A stretch of 64,000 nucleotides of DNA from Salvia splendens (taxonomy: Eukaryota > Streptophyta > Magnoliopsida > Lamiales > Lamiaceae), in contig NC_056049.1 in NCBI RefSeq assembly GCF_004379255.2, positions 21,498,063 through 21,562,062 on the forward strand, read 5' to 3'. Positions 59,802 through 64,000 of the stretch are shown here, piece by piece. The position numbers and the translations under genes are program-made. The notes below the pieces were generated by a model, which did not search any database, was not told where the DNA came from, and worked only from the letters and a program-made list of their open reading frames with translations. How positions within the stretch are numbered: position 1 is the first letter of the stretch; every line of letters begins with the position of its first letter.

Positions 59802-60050
59802 TTTCCGTCTTTTCCACCTTATTTACATCTACAGCTCCAATACGATCCTCGACAGGCGCATTGCCTCCGCTTGTATCATTTCGAGAAACACAGTCATTCG
59901 CATTTACCGAATTACTTCTAATGTTTACACCACTTACACATTCAGTCCGCGACTCAACTGCATCACTTTAGACGGTTCTGATTGCTACTGCTCGCGATTT
60001 GGATTGTTCGACTTTTTGCCTCCTGAGCTCGCCCTCTTCCGCGGAGCCAT

Positions 60051-60999
60051 CAATCGGAGTTTCCAGCCAGCCCGATTTACGATTAACTGGGAGCACGATT
60101 TGGCGTGATATGATTAGAGGAAAGAATGAAGATTAAAGGTGGAGATACAGAAAATAGGGAGTGATGACAAAGGATTTTCGCGCCAGAAAATGGAGATACA
60201 GAAAATGGGGAGTGAGAATTGGGGATTTGATTTTCGCGCCAAAAGATTTTGGTTTATGGAGGGAGCGATGTCAGGCCGTTGGATGCGAATGGACGGCATG
60301 GATTCGGTATCAGTGGCTCTAGTTGGGCCTGGGATTTTTTTTAGCAACATGCTTGTATGGGCCTCTTGAATTACTTCAATAGATCAATCCCCAGCCCAGC
60401 AGATGTTTGTGTTTTTATAAGCTCTGAAATCATAGGAGTATGGGAAGGTTGGTAAGTTCCATTTTATTTTTACAATTTTATTATAATATTTGACCCTATA
60501 GCACCTAAATTTTACAACTAACAAATTTAACTGTATAGCCCATTTCTCTCTTATTTATTATCGTATTTTCCATTTTATATTTAGAATTTTAGTACTAATT
60601 AAAATTATAATTCAAAAATAAAAATTATTTATAACCCCTAAATTATACATCTAATAAATCTAACTATATAGCCCCTCTTTCTTTCATGTTATTTTTCAAA
60701 AGAAATTACAACAAATTCATGTCTCATATGTTAAAATTTAGGAAATAAATTAGTCATATCTACCGCATAAAAGATAATAATCTCTACAAGTGTCACAAAG
60801 AAAGAAGCAAAAGCAGCTGAAAATGTCACAAAACGAAGATAGATGTGAATGTTGATTTAGACATCAATCTGACTCGATGGCAGACATGCCATAATAGATG
60901 GCATACTTGAGGAATAGCTCAAGATTTTAGGAGATATTTTTTATGTATTAGGTAGATAGAGAAAATAGTATATATATATATATAGAGGGTTGTATTATA
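60051..60999. other. AT-rich intergenic DNA upstream of DNA2
   Basis: No gene recognised. A short TTTTCGCGCCA motif appears twice at 60176-60240 within a repeated GGAGATACAGAAAAT context. A (TA)n run lies near 60969-60983. Confidence 0.5.
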
Positions 61000-61237
61000 T
61001 ACCAAACTAGTTTAAAACACTAAACGTCAAACACATCATTATATAATAACGCGGAGTTCATTACAACTTATTTGTAGTTCATTATAGGGAATTCTGAGAT
61101 TTAAAAACAATGACATCATCATGCATAGTTTATAAATCTGAAGTTCATTATAAGTTTGTTATTAGTTCATTATAATGAACTCCAGGTTATCATATAATGA
61201 TGTAGTTCGGCGTTTAAGGTTTAGGAGTGGTTTGGTA
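61000..61237. mobile_element. MITE with about 64-bp imperfect TIRs
   Basis: Left TACCAAACTAGTTTAAAACA and the right end, read inverted, TACCAAACCACTCCTAAACC continue to pair through ACATCATTATATAATAAC and GGAGTTCATTA. The whole 238-bp unit is close to palindromic. Superfamily unclear; no clear target duplication. Confidence 0.7.
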
Positions 61238-61246
61238 TTGATCACA

Positions 61247-61294
<48 letters not shown>

Positions 61295-61831
61295 CGTGAG
61301 AGAGAGAGACAGAGTTTTTTTCAAAAAAGAAAATGTGACATCTTTTGTGGGACAAACGAAAAATGAAAGTGTGACATCTATTATGGGATGTGGGAATATA
61401 ATATTACTTGAGTGTGACATTCTTACAAAATACGTGCAATACATGATTTTGAACTGCACAACAAACTCAGCTAATAGTTGATATAGTACAACCTTTCATT
61501 GATTAGATTCAGTTTTTGTTGTTCGGATTTGCTTAGATACGATTTAGATGCAATTTTTCTTTTGACTTTTTGTGCACTGCTTGTGTGTTTATGGCTTGAT
61601 TTAAACAATTTTCTTTTCATAAAAAGAAAGAAAGACGCACAATCAAATATAGGTATGAATCTGAGAATGAACATCATCTTGATTCGTAAATTAGTCGTAA
61701 TAGAAGTTATTGTATGGCATAAGGTGGCCCCAAATAATCTTGCATCGCTGTTGGTGAAAAGAATATTTCAACGACTATTTGCCAACCATATATTGAGTTG
61801 CTAACTAATAGTTGGACCATTAGGTTCAATT
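61238..61831. other. (TA)n microsatellite and AT-rich spacer
   Basis: A perfect AT/TA run of about 40 bases at 61249-61290. The rest has no recognisable gene. Confidence 0.6.
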
Positions 61832-62136
61832 TGTTGAGAAAAGGAGAAGCATTTAAGAAAAATAGAGTTTCAAGAAGCATTAAAGGATCTCCTTTAAGAA
61901 AAATAGAGTTTCAAGAAGCATTAAAGGAGAATGGAGTTCCAATATTGGAATATGTATCATGCCTATCTTGTTCCAATACTAGTGTAGTTCTAAGAATACA
62001 TTTATTGTAGAATCTCAAGGGTCACCAACATCCCTATAAATACATGGGTGTTGAGTACCATTCCATAATTCAATTCAATACAATAATCTTCTCACATTGC
62101 TTTCTTCTCTAAATATGTTGTATGTACCATTTAACA

Positions 62137-62148
62137 TGGTATCAGAGC
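62137..62148 (+). other. Copia primer-binding site
   Basis: TGGTATCAGAGC, complementary to the 3' end of initiator tRNA-Met, at the inner edge of the LTR. Confidence 0.9.
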
Positions 62149-62255
62149 GGGTTTGGACTCAGATAAGGTATCATCATCGTCCTTGATACCTTTCTCGGCC
62201 CTTTCCCGTTTTTTTGTTTTTCCTTTTTCCGTTGTACCTGTAACCATAAGCCAAA

Positions 62256-64000
62256 ATGTCAAATGACAACTATATAGTAAGCGAAACCTCAGATTCATCT
62301 ATGTCAGATGAATTTGCCCGCCAGTTTGCCAATTTTATGCGCAATAGTTTTGCACCAAATCCACCAGAAACAGCTGTCGTGCCATTCAGAATTGACACGC
62401 TGCCTCTCCAAATTGGTGGGAATAAGTTGAATGGAGAAAATTACGCCCTTTGGTCCGTATTGATGAAGACAGCAATAAGCGGTTAGGGAGTGGTCTCTCA
62501 CGTCACCGGAGTGCCTCCTCCCCTATCGCTAACCGATCCAGCCTTCATACAGTGGCAATAAGCCGATCACTGTGTGATCACTTGGTTAATACAAAACATT
62601 GAGCCTCGACTGGTCAGTCGAGTTTCACAACATCCGACGGCGAAGCATATCTGGGATGCGTTGGCCGTCACATATGGGAGCGGAAGAGATAAAATCCAGG
62701 TGTATGATCTTCAGTTCAAAGCAACCACACTGAGACAAGGAAGCAGTTCATTAGAAGAAAAATGGAGCCGGTTGGGAGAGATCTGGATTTCAATTGACCA
62801 AAAACAGACGAACCCAATGAAATGTCAGAGGATATGGAGATTCATAACAAATTAATACAAGATCAGAGAGTATGTCAGTTTCTCTATGCAATTGATAGCA
62901 AATATGAAACAACCAAGTGGGAGATACTGAAAATGGACCCGCTTTCCTCCGTCGACTATGCGTACAACCTGATTCAGCAAGAGGAGACACGACTCCGAGT
63001 ATTACAAGAAGCAAACACCGGCAGAACCCTACCGGCGGCTCTCGAGGTGGCGGTCGCGGCAGCAACGGTGGTGGTCGCGGCGGCGGAATGGCAGAAATCG
63101 GTGAAGTGATGAAGAAGACAAGTCAAAATTGGTGTGTTCCTACTGTAAATGGAAAAGACACACAAAAGATTCATGCTTTGAACTAATTGGGTATCCAGAT
63201 TGGTGGGAAGAGAAGCACGGCAAGTCGCCGCAACCGCAAACACCCTGGAACCGTGGCGGGCACATCGCCGCAGCAGTTGGAGGCGACAGAGGCAACGCCG
63301 TGCAGGGGGTCGCGCAAACCGCCGGTGCTGTCCAGCCAGGAAGAAGGACCGGAAATGAAGTTGCTCTGCCGATGAACACAATCGGGGCAGCAAACTTCGT
63401 CGCCGGCGGAAGTGGGAGTGTAATTCACGATTGGAGTGAAGAATTGATGAGGGAAGAGGCGGCGCCCGATTCAGGTAGATTAGGGTTAGGGGGCTCTTTT
63501 ATTAGAAGCCCCCAAATCTTTGGGAAATTGCAGGTTTTTCCCCACCAAAATTCTCAGCCTCAATTACCCCCAAAAATTTATCAGAAATTGCAAAATGTAC
63601 CCCACAAAAATATTTTTGCCCAATTAGCCCCCAAATCTCCTGAAAATTCCATAATTTCCCAAACTACTTGCCAAAATCGATTTTAGCCCCTCGAGAAGCT
63701 TGGAGTTGCGTGTGCAGTATCTAATGACCATGAAAAAAATGATAAATGGATTTTTGACTGTGGGGCAACCGATACCATAACATATGATGCCTCAGACCTT
63801 ACCAACCTTCAGAAACCTCTAAAATCTCATATCCAAAGTGCTAATGGAGAATTTACAGTGGTTGATGGGGTTGGAACTGTTAACATTTCCCCAACTTTGC
63901 AGTTATCAAATTGTCTCTATATTCCTTCGATGTCTCATAAGTTATTATCCATTAGTCATGTCACAAATGAATTGAATTGTACGTTACTAATGCAGCCACA
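62256..64000 (+). pseudogene. Copia gag-protease, broken
   Basis: Starts at ATG 62256 (MSNDNYIVSETSDSSMSDEF). Copia gag N-terminal motifs follow: LPLQIGGNKLNGENYALWSV, then WDALAVTYGSGRDKIQVYDL. In-frame TAG (62484-62486) and TAA (62559-62561) and frame changes near 62820 and 63060-63130 interrupt it. A Gly-rich RNA-binding stretch precedes the zinc knuckle CSYCKWKRHTKDSC (CX2CX4HX4C). Another TAG lies at 63684-63686. The protease site reads WIFDCGATDTIT, with Cys where DSG is normal. It continues as YIPSMSHKLLSISH to the edge. Not functional. Confidence 0.88.

Larger units (their letters stand above)
51048..60050 (-). pseudogene. DNA2: DNA2/JHS1 replication helicase-nuclease, decayed
   Basis: DNA2 trims Okazaki flaps and resects breaks. 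About twenty exon pieces lie in order on the minus strand: beta-barrel part (VSEKHG, 58.9 kb; APGDTVLVVGELDSQGKCDV, 58.1 kb), PRRTVLDERIKSTENSTAAL (57.9), nuclease core VIDIEEMVWG and MPLEFKTGKG (56.4), Fe-S cysteines CRSCRHLNAC (55.7), VSLAKRLRLPGHSPSL (54.4), Walker [15 protein letters not shown] (53.7), DVCIMDEAGQITLP (52.5), GIITPYNAQ (51.8), [15 protein letters not shown] (51.3) and a final stop at 51048. Lesions: TAG at 59985-59987 in exon 1; TAA at 56459-56461 inside the nuclease; single-base frameshifts near 55850, 54347 and 53962; a further TAG at 54318-54320; and no exon for motifs III/IV between 52456 and 51912. Splice sites are largely kept, so decay is recent. Confidence 0.9.
61832..64000 (+). 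mobile_element. Ty1/copia LTR retrotransposon, 5' part, decayed
   Basis: A likely 5' LTR is 61832-62136, starting TGTTGA and ending TTAACA, with TATA box CTATAAATAC at about 62033. Directly after is the copia primer-binding site TGGTATCAGAGC (62137-62148, initiator tRNA-Met). Gag and the start of protease follow; the element runs off the right edge. LTR limits are tentative because the 3' LTR is not in the window. U3 holds a 41-bp direct duplication (about 61852-61933). Confidence 0.88.

Overview
The window is nuclear DNA of a flowering plant. Its genes carry many short GT-AG introns, gene-poor stretches are AT-rich, and the repeats are typical of plants: Tat-lineage Ty3 and Ty1/copia LTR retrotransposons, Stowaway and Tourist MITEs, PIF/Harbinger and Mutator elements, and a tRNA-derived SINE. 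Protein similarity points to a core eudicot. An asterid such as a Lamiales species is plausible, but that is inference.

Layout. 1-785: last three exons of a BSK1-type brassinosteroid-signalling kinase (+). 1.5-6.6 kb: Stowaway MITE, a decayed PIF/Harbinger transposon (2351-4271) and a 686-bp GC-rich Tourist-like MITE (5927-6612). 7.5-23.5 kb: two young Tat-type Ty3 retrotransposons of one family in opposite orientation, about 970 bp apart. Copy 1 (7521-15070, minus) keeps gag-protease-pol with one frameshift. Copy 2 (16041-23511, plus) has lost nearly all of pol but carries tandem repeats and an intron-containing antisense gene. 25.5 kb: SINE. 26.9-29.1 kb: NPF7-clade transporter (+). 30.1-34.5 kb: COX10 haem O synthase (+). 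35.5-40.6 kb: plastid-type PRPP synthetase (+), with a Pack-MULE carrying a BAHD acyltransferase fragment in intron 3. 41.2-42.6 kb: GalT/HIT-type ADP-glucose phosphorylase (+). 43-45.5 kb: MITEs. 46.0-49.7 kb: eIF3b (+). 50.2-50.8 kb: last two exons of an OTU-type protease (-). 51.0-60.1 kb: a DNA2/JHS1 pseudogene (-). 61.8 kb to the edge: 5' part of a decayed copia element (+).

The intact host genes are unrelated housekeeping or transport functions (translation initiation, nucleotide precursor supply, haem A synthesis, sugar-nucleotide metabolism, ion transport), as expected of a plant chromosome. The most informative content is the mobile DNA. A coding copy and a pol-less copy of one Tat family lie side by side, both with LTR pairs that look identical. 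A stop codon in a classical plant readthrough context separates protease from pol in both copies. One copy has a 3' end trimmed by 22 bp but still flanked by a perfect target duplication. A gene-capturing MULE sits in a host intron, and a normally essential replication helicase-nuclease gene is decaying.

All boundaries were read by eye; exon joins were checked for reading-frame continuity. No database search or alignment was run.
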